DNA of 11,294 bases from an uncultured bacterium (GTDB taxonomy: Bacteria; CSSED10-310; CALFER01), in contig CALFER010000105.1 of assembly GCA_937951895.1 (NCBI GenBank), forward strand, positions 1 through 11,294. The letters are read 5' to 3'. The translations under genes were made by a program, and so were the position numbers. Shown here in pieces: positions 1 through 6,730 of this stretch (positions within the stretch are counted from its first letter, which is position 1; every line of letters starts with the position of its first letter). The notes beneath the pieces are model-generated. The model made no database searches. It was not told where the DNA came from and saw only the letters and a program-made list of their open reading frames with translations.

Positions 1-1002
1 CTCTGCCTGAACCGGACTCAATTCACAGTCCACCCCACACACCATCGCCCGCCGAGCCCCCGCCAGTTCCATCACCCGGATCAATACTTCCGGATTCTCC
101 CCCGATCGCACAGCCGGCACGATCATCTTCATCCGCCAAGCACTCTCACTCCCCGTAAACTCATACACATACGGCTCCAGCACCTTCTGCCCGCTGCCGC
201 CAAACACCGCCACCTCTCCGGGCTCCCACGTCAGAATCTCACCCAGGCTCCCCATGTCACACACCCGATCCCATATCGCCGCACTCCGCACCCGGATCCC
301 ATCGATCACCACTCTCCAGCCGGGAAATCCAACGAGAACCCGATCCAACGCTCCGGTTCCACCGTCATACGCACATACCCGCTCCATACGCGCGGTTTCT
401 TCCATTACCGCATCATGAATCTGCACTGTCTGATACAACCCCAAGTCACGCGCAGACAACTCCGGATCGATCAACGCCCGCATCTCCCGAACCCGCTCGC
501 CAATCACCGTAAACACATCGAGATTCTCTAAAAACCAGTTCATGGCGTCCATCATCGATTCCGATACACTCTCCTCGACTATCCCCTCCCGCGCGGCAAA
601 CTCGAGCACAATCTGCATGTCGTCCAACTCATCGAATTGCCCGGCTACCCACGCATGATACTCTGCCATATCCTGAACGTCGCCGCCGAGAAACACATCC
701 GCACACTCCTGCGCCGCAACCCGCCATCCTTCGGGACTGACCAGTTCATACGCCAGTTTCACGAGTTCCCGCTGCCGGTCACGGACAAGCACTTCGGCTG
801 TCTCTGCCAACTTGCGACCACTATTCCTCCGTGTGCGCATCCAGCGACCATACGATGCCACAATGTCATACGCCGCATCGGGATCACCCTCGTGGCGCTC
901 CCAGATGTCGATCGCATCGCCGAGATTCCACAGGATCTCCTCAGCATAACCCATCTCCGATTCATGCCTCTCGGGCGTCTTCCAGTCCCGTCGATTACTC
1001 AT
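1..1002 (-). CDS. Unrecognised protein, fourth gene of the CARF operon (3' end cut by window edge)
   Basis: An open frame of 334 codons runs without a stop from ATG at 1002 to the left edge, so the C-terminus is missing. The start is supported by a GGAG Shine-Dalgarno core (1011-1014, 8-nt spacer) and by a four-base ATGA overlap with the stop of the upstream gene. The protein begins MSNRRDWKTPER. Residues about 17-180 look mostly helical, acidic and rich in W, E and D. After about residue 215 the character changes to alternating hydrophobic strands with glycines (for example GFPGWRVVIDGIRV and EVAVFGGSGQKV), suggesting a separate beta-rich C-terminal domain. No signal peptide or membrane segment is visible. 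I recognise no family. Translational coupling to the sigma-like gene and the CARF protein suggests it belongs to the same system. That it is a gene is well supported; its function is unknown. Confidence 0.8.
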   Translation of the reverse strand, partial: MSNRRDWKTPERHESEMGYAEEILWNLGDAIDIWERHEGDPDAAYDIVASYGRWMRTRRNSGRKLAETAEVLVRDRQRELVKLAYELVSPEGWRVAAQECADVFLGGDVQDMAEYHAWVAGQFDELDDMQIVLEFAAREGIVEESVSESMMDAMNWFLENLDVFTVIGERVREMRALIDPELSARDLGLYQTVQIHDAVMEETARMERVCAYDGGTGALDRVLVGFPGWRVVIDGIRVRSAAIWDRVCDMGSLGEILTWEPGEVAVFGGSGQKVLEPYVYEFTGSESAWRMKMIVPAVRSGENPEVLIRVMELAGARRAMVCGVDCELSPVQAE

Positions 1003-1799
1003 TCCGCCTTCTCCAGCATGCCTCGCATCCTTGCCTCGAATATGGAAAACTCGTGCAACCAATCGTCCAACTCCAGTTTCAAACCCCCGGCGCGCGCGAG
1101 GATCGGTCTGAGTATACCAAATTGATGTCTCGGCAGAAACGCTCCACGTTCATGTAACGGAGGCACAGGCAATTTTCTGATGTGCTTGATCGCAATGTTG
1201 TAGATTTCATGGTAGATCAACTCTTCCCGACTCCAGCCATCTCGAATGCGCCGCTTCACCCGGTCCTCTCGCGTGCGTTTCGCATCCCCCCGGCCCTCGC
1301 GCGACCATCGGACCTGTCGCCGGGTCTGCCCCTCGTCGCGCGGGAACAATACCCCCTCCGCCTCCCGGTCACGGGTGTTCCGAACGGATTCCGCCGTCGA
1401 CTGGCCCAGAAACGCAGCCGATAAAACCTCACGGTCAAACGGAATTCCCAGGCCGACGATCGACAGATTGATCCACGCATTCCAGGTCCGTGCACACCAC
1501 TGACGATCCCAGGCATCATCCAGTGACAACTCGATCGCCATGGCATACGCCCGATACACCCTCGAAAGGATTCCCTGATCCTTGGCCTTGATCCGCTTCA
1601 TGATCTCATAGCAACTGTCCCCGGACTCCAGATCGATCCCCTCGAACAAAGCACCGAACACGAGTCCCCAACAGCTGTTCTCGGGTTGCGTCAATACATG
1701 ATCCCGGATGTGATTGACCGCCGACTGCTCATCACGAAAAATCTGCACACGCTGACCGGTTTCCGGATGCTGCCATCCGCTGAATTCAAGTGGCGTCAT
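999..1799 (-). CDS. Unrecognised protein with an Arg/Glu-rich linker, third gene of the CARF operon
   Basis: This is a 266-residue protein beginning MTPLEFSGWQ. The frame is open 18 codons further upstream, but ATG 1799 is preferred: it overlaps the upstream stop as ATGA and follows a GGAGG site (1806-1810, 6-nt spacer). Residues 1-135 look like a compact helical region with many W and C residues (C43, C63, C102; W44, W97, W101, W106, W109). Residues about 135-192 are extremely rich in R, E and D and are probably a disordered or extended basic linker that could touch nucleic acid or be a protease target. Residues 193-266 look helical again. No catalytic motif, signal peptide or membrane segment is seen. 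The stop overlaps the start of the next gene. A role as a regulator or partner of the sigma-like protein encoded just upstream is only a guess from position. Confidence 0.82.
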   Translation of the reverse strand: MTPLEFSGWQHPETGQRVQIFRDEQSAVNHIRDHVLTQPENSCWGLVFGALFEGIDLESGDSCYEIMKRIKAKDQGILSRVYRAYAMAIELSLDDAWDRQWCARTWNAWINLSIVGLGIPFDREVLSAAFLGQSTAESVRNTRDREAEGVLFPRDEGQTRRQVRWSREGRGDAKRTREDRVKRRIRDGWSREELIYHEIYNIAIKHIRKLPVPPLHERGAFLPRHQFGILRPILARAGGLKLELDDWLHEFSIFEARMRGMLEKAE

Positions 1800-2566
1800 G
1801 GCGCACCTCCGCCGGGAGTGATCAATCGGAAAAACCACTCCGGAAGTTCCCAATCCCGTGTCTGCCGCCTCGCGCGATTCACCCAGGCATACCAGAGATT
1901 CTGATTCAGCTGACTCTGAGACCCCGCTTCCCGATTGAAGATCTCAATGAACCGATCCGCGGTCATCAACACGTTCTGGTCGATCGGATCCCGTAGCCAC
2001 CCCCAGATGTCACCGATGACCGGCCACCCTTCCCGGAACGAACGAGCGGCCTGCGCATCGGTCCAGGGCACGACGGCCTCGATGATATCGGCTGCGTTCT
2101 GGTATCCCACCGCGTCCCGCAATTGCTGCGTCCTGCGCATCTCGCCGTGAACGACGAACCGGAGATCGAGCAAAATTACCGCGAAATAGTCGATCCGGGA
2201 TACAGGTCCGCTGCCGAATCGAGTCTCGAGATCCGTCAGGACGGACGAGAAACGCATGCGCAATCGCTTCTGATTGTCACTTTGCTGAACATCGACGGGT
2301 TCTTCCACTGGAGATTCCAGATCATCCTCGATCGGGATCATATTCCTATGTTCGCGAATCTTGTCCATGATCAGGTTGTTGATTGTCGTACGCAGATAGG
2401 CATCATTCCATTGTTCCTCGGGCCGATGCGACAATCGGATCAACGCTTCGTGGTAAATCTCCTCTCCATCAAACAGATGCGTGATCCGGGCTTCATATAG
2501 CATCCGGGCCGCATACTTGATGAAATTCCGCTTCCGCGGCTCAAAACAGGTCGGGATCGGCATCAT
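1796..2566 (-). CDS. Sigma-70-like protein: region-2-like N-terminus, no recognisable region 4
   Basis: The protein has 256 residues with start ATG 2566, whose ATGA overlaps the stop of the CARF gene; the Shine-Dalgarno is weak (GGGA). Residues about 13-80 follow the pattern of ECF sigma region 2: a helix (NFIKYAARML), then GEEIYHEALIRL where ECF factors have AEDLVQEVFLRL, then AYLRTTINNLIMDKIREHR where they have the WL..IARN...D..R.R helix that binds the -10 element, then an acidic IPIEDD linker. Region 2 is also the main contact with the RNA polymerase beta-prime subunit. The C-terminal 170 residues do not show the region-4 helix-turn-helix pattern; they are helical and rich in W (W168, W181, W188, W190, W225, W228, W239, W244). 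It could be a divergent sigma factor, a sigma mimic that blocks polymerase, or a fold that merely resembles region 2. Coupling to a CARF gene suggests control by cyclic oligoadenylate. Confidence 0.72.
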   Translation of the reverse strand: MMPIPTCFEPRKRNFIKYAARMLYEARITHLFDGEEIYHEALIRLSHRPEEQWNDAYLRTTINNLIMDKIREHRNMIPIEDDLESPVEEPVDVQQSDNQKRLRMRFSSVLTDLETRFGSGPVSRIDYFAVILLDLRFVVHGEMRRTQQLRDAVGYQNAADIIEAVVPWTDAQAARSFREGWPVIGDIWGWLRDPIDQNVLMTADRFIEIFNREAGSQSQLNQNLWYAWVNRARRQTRDWELPEWFFRLITPGGGAP

Positions 2567-4245
2567 GCACGTCCCGTCTGTTCCGGAGTCGTCACCGGAA
2601 CGACACTTCCGATCCGAGGCCCCCGCACGGAGTGGTTCATCACCACGATCCCCCCGGCCAGTCTCGGATCGTAAAGCGCAACCCATGCGAAGACATGCGC
2701 GAGATGCACGAGATGCGCATAGAGCCACACGGGCCCCTTGCCGGAAATCACGAGACCTTTATCCCGCCGTCCCAGCAACTCCACCGGGAAATCCGTCCCG
2801 GCCAATACTCCCGGCTCGATCAAGCCGCCCGGGATCGAAAAATGCGCCACCGTGTACTCCGCTTCCTTCCGCACGCTCCATGTCACCTCTCCTTTCGCCG
2901 ACTCCACACTGCCTCCAATTTCCTGTACTTCAGGATTCAACCGACTATTCCAAACCCATTCGATCTCGCGAACCCGCTCCCGGCCGAAATCGACCTGATT
3001 GTCCGCACCGAAGGAATGATCCAGATACAATACGCGTGCACGGGCTTGTTCGGCCGCCACCACGATCGCCAAAGCCATCACCTTGGTTCCGCTCGTGATG
3101 TCAACCGCGCGCGCGGCACCATCGCCCGCTTCCTCCAGAAACTCCGATACCGTCCGGACCAGATTTTCCTCACCGTTCTCAGCCATGAGATGAAATCGCC
3201 CTTCCGGAAAAAACTGCCGGACTGTCCCGACATGACACGCGGTCTCGTTCGTATGGATGAACATGACGCGCTTCGCCGCCACAATGCTCGCCATCAGCAC
3301 CGACAACTCATACCGCTTGCTGATCATGACTACAAACCGATCGATCGAACACCGAGCGGACAGGCCAACGGCAATTCGCTCCGACAGGTCGGCGACGATC
3401 GACTCGAGATAATACCCGCATCGTCTCGGGGTATCGCGCCTCATCCAGAAAGAATTCGCGTATTCGATCCGCCGATCGAGATCGACTTCCTTGCCGGGCT
3501 GCACAAACAACTCCTGCATGATCTCCTGTAGAACGATCTCCCAGTCCGGTTCGCCGACAGGCAGTTCCCGGACATCGAGACACCCTCTCGACAGCTCCCG
3601 AACTTCAGCCGCGTTTTCCCTGGGAACAAAAAAGATGGCTTTTTCCGCCGATCCATTGGCACCTTTGCACAATTCCATAATCCGCCCGGTTTTCTCGACG
3701 ATACCCCGAACGGCAACCAGTCCGGCGCACCCCGAGCCGCTCCGGTCACACACCCAGCTCCCGGTCGCGAACACGTCGGGGCGCGAACGCCCCTGCCGGG
3801 ATGTCACGAGCAGCCCCGAGGCAAGCGATACCCAGATCGATTCCGCGGTAATGGTCAGATCCGACAGATCGATCCGGTCGAATATATCCGGCAGATGCAG
3901 GCCATAATTCGCGACTCCGAGCAGGTCGGCCACGGATCGCGCCACGCCTCGGATGCCCGGTGGCAATCGGTCGGAATCCTGCGTCGACTCGCGCCAGACG
4001 AAAGGGAGAATGAATCCGGGAGACAAGACATCCGCACATTGTGTTCCATTCCGAATCAATTCTTCTCCGAACGCGAACAGGCAGGGAACGCTCCCGGGTT
4101 CAGGATGAAAAACGGGATCATCCAGGTTCACCTGATGCCGAGCCGATGGATTGAGCAGATACCTCGCGAGGTTCGGTCCCAGTTGACAGACGGCTTCTTC
4201 GGGATTGATGCAGTATGTCAGATCGTCGATCCTCAACCGTCTCAT
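2563..4245 (-). CDS. csx3: Lon-like (probably inactive) – CARF – Csx3/Crn3 ring nuclease fusion
   Basis: The protein has 560 residues. ATG 4245 is chosen over the in-frame ATG 4278 because it has a GGAGG site 8 nt upstream. Three parts are visible. (1) Residues about 74-224 resemble the S16 Lon proteolytic domain: an ESIWVSLASGLL helix, then FATGSW, GIVEK and AIFFVPRENAAEVREL, matching Lon's TGE, GGLKEK and IPKENEKDL blocks. By eye the catalytic Ser aligns with A134 and the Lys with V183. (2) Residues about 300-415 are a CARF Rossmann-like domain with VMFIHTNET and the ligand-loop signature DITSGTKVM (382-390; usual form D.TGGTK.M). (3) Residues about 461-554 match Csx3, with ISGKGPVWLY and ALYDPRL. 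H514, H517, D526, R528 and H538 line up with the A. fulgidus Csx3 active-site residues as I recall them. CARF domains bind cyclic oligoadenylate and Csx3/Crn3 cleaves cA4, so this protein may both sense and switch off the signal. It acts in the cytoplasm. Confidence 0.85.
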   Translation of the reverse strand: MRRLRIDDLTYCINPEEAVCQLGPNLARYLLNPSARHQVNLDDPVFHPEPGSVPCLFAFGEELIRNGTQCADVLSPGFILPFVWRESTQDSDRLPPGIRGVARSVADLLGVANYGLHLPDIFDRIDLSDLTITAESIWVSLASGLLVTSRQGRSRPDVFATGSWVCDRSGSGCAGLVAVRGIVEKTGRIMELCKGANGSAEKAIFFVPRENAAEVRELSRGCLDVRELPVGEPDWEIVLQEIMQELFVQPGKEVDLDRRIEYANSFWMRRDTPRRCGYYLESIVADLSERIAVGLSARCSIDRFVVMISKRYELSVLMASIVAAKRVMFIHTNETACHVGTVRQFFPEGRFHLMAENGEENLVRTVSEFLEEAGDGAARAVDITSGTKVMALAIVVAAEQARARVLYLDHSFGADNQVDFGRERVREIEWVWNSRLNPEVQEIGGSVESAKGEVTWSVRKEAEYTVAHFSIPGGLIEPGVLAGTDFPVELLGRRDKGLVISGKGPVWLYAHLVHLAHVFAWVALYDPRLAGGIVVMNHSVRGPRIGSVVPVTTPEQTGRA

Positions 4246-4253
4246 CACTGGCC

Positions 4254-4258
4254 CCTCC
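4254..4258 (-). promoter_or_regulatory. Shine-Dalgarno fixing the start of the CARF/Csx3 gene
   Basis: Read on the minus strand, GGAGG lies 8 nt before ATG 4245. The longer in-frame start at 4278 has only AT-rich sequence before it, so the 11-residue extension is probably not translated. Confidence 0.7.
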
Positions 4259-4326
4259 ACCTTCACACGCCGACTCATAAAATGACATAAAACGGGAATT
4301 TTGTAAAGGGGGAAGTTTGGGGGAGG

Positions 4327-4392
4327 TTTTCAGTTTTCGGTTTTCGGTTTTCAGTTTTCGGTTCTTGGTTTGAGCAACTGAAAACTGAAAAC
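4327..4392. repeat. 7-bp tandem repeat TTTTC(A/G)G with inverted copy
   Basis: Five units of TTTTC(A/G)G lie head to tail from 4327 to 4361, followed by a variant unit TTCTTGG (4362-4368). After a 9-nt spacer, two inverted units CTGAAAA follow (4378-4391). The two halves can pair into a hairpin of about 14 bp with a few G·A or G·T mismatches. It sits immediately downstream of cas2 on the coding strand. Unit size and lack of spacers exclude a CRISPR array. Confidence 0.8.
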
Positions 4393-4406
4393 GTCCAACT
4401 GAACAC

Positions 4407-4697
4407 TCAAACAATCAAATCGTTGGCGGTAAAGATTTCGGGTGTCGAGTAGCCCATTCGATGGATGCGATCGAAACAGTGTTCGCACAGGACCAGTATC
4501 CCGACTTTGTCCTCGCGGATGCTGATGAGTGCCCGTATTCCCTCGGTGAGCTTCACGACCTGCACATCGGACAGGAGACACTCGAAAAACGAAAACTGTG
4601 TCCGGATGCCGAATCCCTTCAGGAACTTGAACAGTTTTCGGCGCCGTTTGTTGTCGGTAATGTCATAGACAACGAGGACACGCCGGTCGCGAATCAT
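4407..4697 (-). CDS. cas2: CRISPR-associated endonuclease/integration protein Cas2
   Basis: The protein has 96 residues, the usual length for Cas2. It opens with VLVVYDITDNKRRRKL, the ferredoxin-like first strand carrying the conserved aspartate (D12) and the basic helix, followed by FGIRTQFSFFEC, where Cas2 proteins typically have the 'Q.SVFE' strand. Cas2 is the dimeric scaffold that bridges two Cas1 dimers during integration of new spacers. It begins only 2 nt after the stop of the Cas4-Cas1 fusion, so the two are almost certainly co-translated. The Shine-Dalgarno is weak, as expected for a coupled gene. It ends in TGA just before the 7-bp repeat region. No array is visible next to it. Confidence 0.95.
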   Translation of the reverse strand: MIRDRRVLVVYDITDNKRRRKLFKFLKGFGIRTQFSFFECLLSDVQVVKLTEGIRALISIREDKVGILVLCEHCFDRIHRMGYSTPEIFTANDLIV

Positions 4698-4699
4698 GA

Positions 4700-6367
4700 T
4701 CAGCGAATCCGATAGGGCCGGAAGCGCGGGATTTCACCGGTCAGATACTTTGCGAGAAACCGCACTTCCATTTCGATCAATCGTCGATAGGAGAGTCGCG
4801 TGTTGAAGATCGGATGAATCGCCTGCTCCTGCATCCGCCCTGAAAACGCCCTGAAGAAGGCGTCTCGGCCGGATTCGGTGAGGAAACAACCGGAGCGACC
4901 CGGATCGGGCGTGACGAAATCCCCGGGAGCGACCATCCGGTTTGAAAACATCTTCATGACGACCGAATCGGCGATGAAGGGACGAAAGGCTTCGATCAGA
5001 TCCAGTGCGAGACACGGACGGTTGTAGCGTTCGCGATGGAAGAAGCCGATGTAGGGATCCATTCCGACGGCCTGGATGATGCCGGTGATCTGGCCTGCGA
5101 GAATCGAGTAGGCGAACGAGAGCACGGCGTTGACAGGGTCTTTCGGCGGACGACGGGTGCGGCGGGTGAACCCCCAGGATTCGGCGAACAGTGTCCGGAA
5201 TCCGGCGAAGTAGGCACGGGACCCTGCACCTTCGACTCCCATCAGTACACCGGCATCCCGGGCGCTCCGGATTTCCTTCCTGAGCGCTGCGATATGATTC
5301 ACGGCGCGTTCGACCTCGGGATTTCCCTTCGATACCGCGCGTCTGAGAATGACGCGCATGTTTGCCAGTTTCGCATCGACGATTTCCTTCGCGATATCCA
5401 GGCTTCGTGCTTCGTCCGCAGCAGCGTGGATCTGCGTCATCCGCATCTTGGTGTACTTCATTTTTTCGGGCGACAGACATCCTTCATATCGACCGAATGC
5501 CGAGAAGAAGGCAACGAAGACATTTCTGCGGAAAAACTCGTGGAGAACCGCGCCGCTGAGGTTCATATTACCGATAATGAATACCTGATCGAACATCTCG
5601 AAAGGGATCTCGTGCAGAACATCGGCTCCCTGTTTGATGACCATTCGGTTATCGCGCCTCCCCAGACTTCCCCAGCTCTCGTCGAGAAACACGGTTCGTT
5701 CAAATGTGGATCGCGGTGCAACCCCGACGGGTTCCTTGTCTTCCCTGCCGGACAACCGGGTGACCTCATCGGGCATACAGATATCGGCAAGGGCGCAACC
5801 ACGGCAACGGGCGTCATCCAACGGTACAGGGACTTCACCATCCCTCAGGATATCTTGGGCCTGTTCGACGGCGGCGATCACCTGCTGGCGGAGTTCCGAC
5901 GTGAAGTCCACGCGGATCCGCTGCTTCGATCCGGTGTAGTACAGGAAACCATGATCGATTCTCACGTCGCGCATGGATTCGAGCATCATTCCGTAGGCGC
6001 ACAGTTGTGCCCTGTCATAGATGTTTTCGTCTGTCCGGCCGGATTTGTATTCGAGCGGGACGGGGCCATCCGGGGTTTCCTCGACGGCATCGAGCACGCC
6101 GGTCAACCCGAGAATTTCGCTGAAGACATTGACATTCCGGTGATGAACGCCATCCGGCCGATGAACGGTCTCACGGGCTTCGCGACGGGTTTCCTCGGCT
6201 GACCCATGGGCCATGGCGGCATTCTGGTCCTGGACACCCTGGATATAGCGGTAGAAGAAATTTCTGGGGCAGAAGAGGACTTCGAGTGCCTGGGAGACCG
6301 GGAGCAGGAAGCCGGTCTCTTCGCTGGGTTCCTCGGGTGACAACACGGTATCGGTATCATTCGACAT
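4700..6367 (-). CDS. cas4-cas1: Cas4-Cas1 fusion, CRISPR spacer acquisition
   Basis: The protein has 555 residues. The Cas4 half (about 20-200) is a RecB-like nuclease with an iron-sulphur cluster: C33 in CPRNFF, C188, C191 and C197 as the four cluster cysteines, D93 and the E106-x-K108 motif (LEYKSG) in the nuclease core, and QLCAY (121-125) as the QxxxY motif. It trims prespacers and checks the PAM. The Cas1 half (about 222-555) is the integrase, with catalytic E379 (GVEG), H444 (FFHRERY) and D456/E459 in the LDLIEAFRP block. All key residues are present, so both halves look active. Start ATG 6367 is chosen for its GGAGG site; the frame stays open to ATG 6529 but without such a site. Cas4-Cas1 fusions are best known from type I-G (formerly I-U) and occur in some other subtypes. 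cas2 follows directly. Confidence 0.95.
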   Translation of the reverse strand: MSNDTDTVLSPEEPSEETGFLLPVSQALEVLFCPRNFFYRYIQGVQDQNAAMAHGSAEETRREARETVHRPDGVHHRNVNVFSEILGLTGVLDAVEETPDGPVPLEYKSGRTDENIYDRAQLCAYGMMLESMRDVRIDHGFLYYTGSKQRIRVDFTSELRQQVIAAVEQAQDILRDGEVPVPLDDARCRGCALADICMPDEVTRLSGREDKEPVGVAPRSTFERTVFLDESWGSLGRRDNRMVIKQGADVLHEIPFEMFDQVFIIGNMNLSGAVLHEFFRRNVFVAFFSAFGRYEGCLSPEKMKYTKMRMTQIHAAADEARSLDIAKEIVDAKLANMRVILRRAVSKGNPEVERAVNHIAALRKEIRSARDAGVLMGVEGAGSRAYFAGFRTLFAESWGFTRRTRRPPKDPVNAVLSFAYSILAGQITGIIQAVGMDPYIGFFHRERYNRPCLALDLIEAFRPFIADSVVMKMFSNRMVAPGDFVTPDPGRSGCFLTESGRDAFFRAFSGRMQEQAIHPIFNTRLSYRRLIEMEVRFLAKYLTGEIPRFRPYRIR

Positions 6368-6375
6368 ATTGGGAT

Positions 6376-6380
6376 CCTCC
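6376..6380 (-). promoter_or_regulatory. Shine-Dalgarno fixing the start of cas4-cas1
   Basis: GGAGG on the minus strand lies 8 nt before ATG 6367. It favours this start over the tandem ATGs at 6529 and 6526, which have no such site. Confidence 0.7.
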
Positions 6381-6582
6381 GATTCGGGTGAAACGAACAC
6401 CTCACCGAAGCGATAACGGAGGCCATACGGAATTTCTGACAGGATGGTGAGTATTTGTGAGTGTAAAGATGATTGGACAGTTATCGTTTCTGGTAGTGTG
6501 CGCTCAGGATCGGGAGTTGAAATCATCATGATTGATATGTATTTATCGTGCAGACATGAACCGGGAGAGTATTTAAACTGAT

Positions 6583-6607
6583 GGACACTTCGACAGGCTC
6601 AGTGTCC
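6583..6607. repeat. Palindromic repeat, 'TTCGACAGGCTCAG' type, copy 1
   Basis: Arms GGACACT and AGTGTCC enclose TCGACAGGCTC. The same 25 bases recur at 7491-7515. This resembles dispersed palindromes found between genes in many environmental bacteria. Confidence 0.8.
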
Positions 6608-6652
6608 GGGTTTTGCGCTTCTTGCGCCAAATGCGAACAGAAAACACGATTA

Positions 6653-6679
6653 CGCCAGGCGTCTCTGCCTGGCGGTTTT
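6653..6679. repeat. Terminator-like hairpin, copy 1
   Basis: A perfect 8-bp stem, CGCCAGGC with GCCTGGCG, closes a 6-nt loop GTCTCT and is followed by GTTTT on the plus strand. A near-identical element with six T residues stands after the ATPase gene at 11171-11199. No plus-strand gene ends near this copy, so it is probably a dispersed repeat rather than a working terminator. Confidence 0.75.
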
Positions 6680-6730
6680 ATCTCTATTTTTATTCAAACC
6701 CAAAATCCCAACAGGAAAAATTGATGATGG

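Larger units (their letters stand above)
4246..4406. other. Spacer between cas2 and the CARF/Csx3 gene
   Basis: This 161-nt gap is the only sizeable break in the minus-strand operon. It contains a 7-bp tandem repeat with an inverted copy (4327-4392) followed on the minus strand by an AT-rich stretch. A weak promoter-like pair on the minus strand, TTTACA (4302-4307) and TTTTAT (4277-4282), has a 19-nt spacer, which is too long to be convincing. No classical terminator with a long T-run was found, so read-through from cas2 is possible. The gap would permit separate control of the adaptation and signalling halves. Confidence 0.5.

Noticed and set aside
2632..3531. 299-codon plus-strand open frame opposite the CARF/Csx3 gene
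   Set aside because: It lies wholly within the coding sequence of the sensor on the other strand and shows low-complexity, H/R/P-rich composition typical of shadow frames.
4277..4307. Minus-strand TTTACA…TTTTAT as promoter of the CARF gene
   Set aside because: The 19-nt spacer and poor -10 match make it too weak to call; kept only as a note in the spacer entry.
4327..4368. Short repeats downstream of cas2 as a CRISPR leader or array remnant
   Set aside because: Units are 7 bp and contiguous; there is no room for spacers and no repeat of 20 or more bases.
4734..5480. 248-codon minus-strand frame overlapping cas4-cas1 in another phase
   Set aside because: Arg/Ser-rich out-of-frame reading of the Cas1 coding region; the Cas1 frame itself is uninterrupted, so no frameshift is needed.
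5036..6202. 388-codon plus-strand open frame opposite cas4-cas1
   Set aside because: It is the antisense of a gene with complete Cas4 and Cas1 motifs, has no family features and no start signal; long antisense frames are expected in GC-rich coding DNA.
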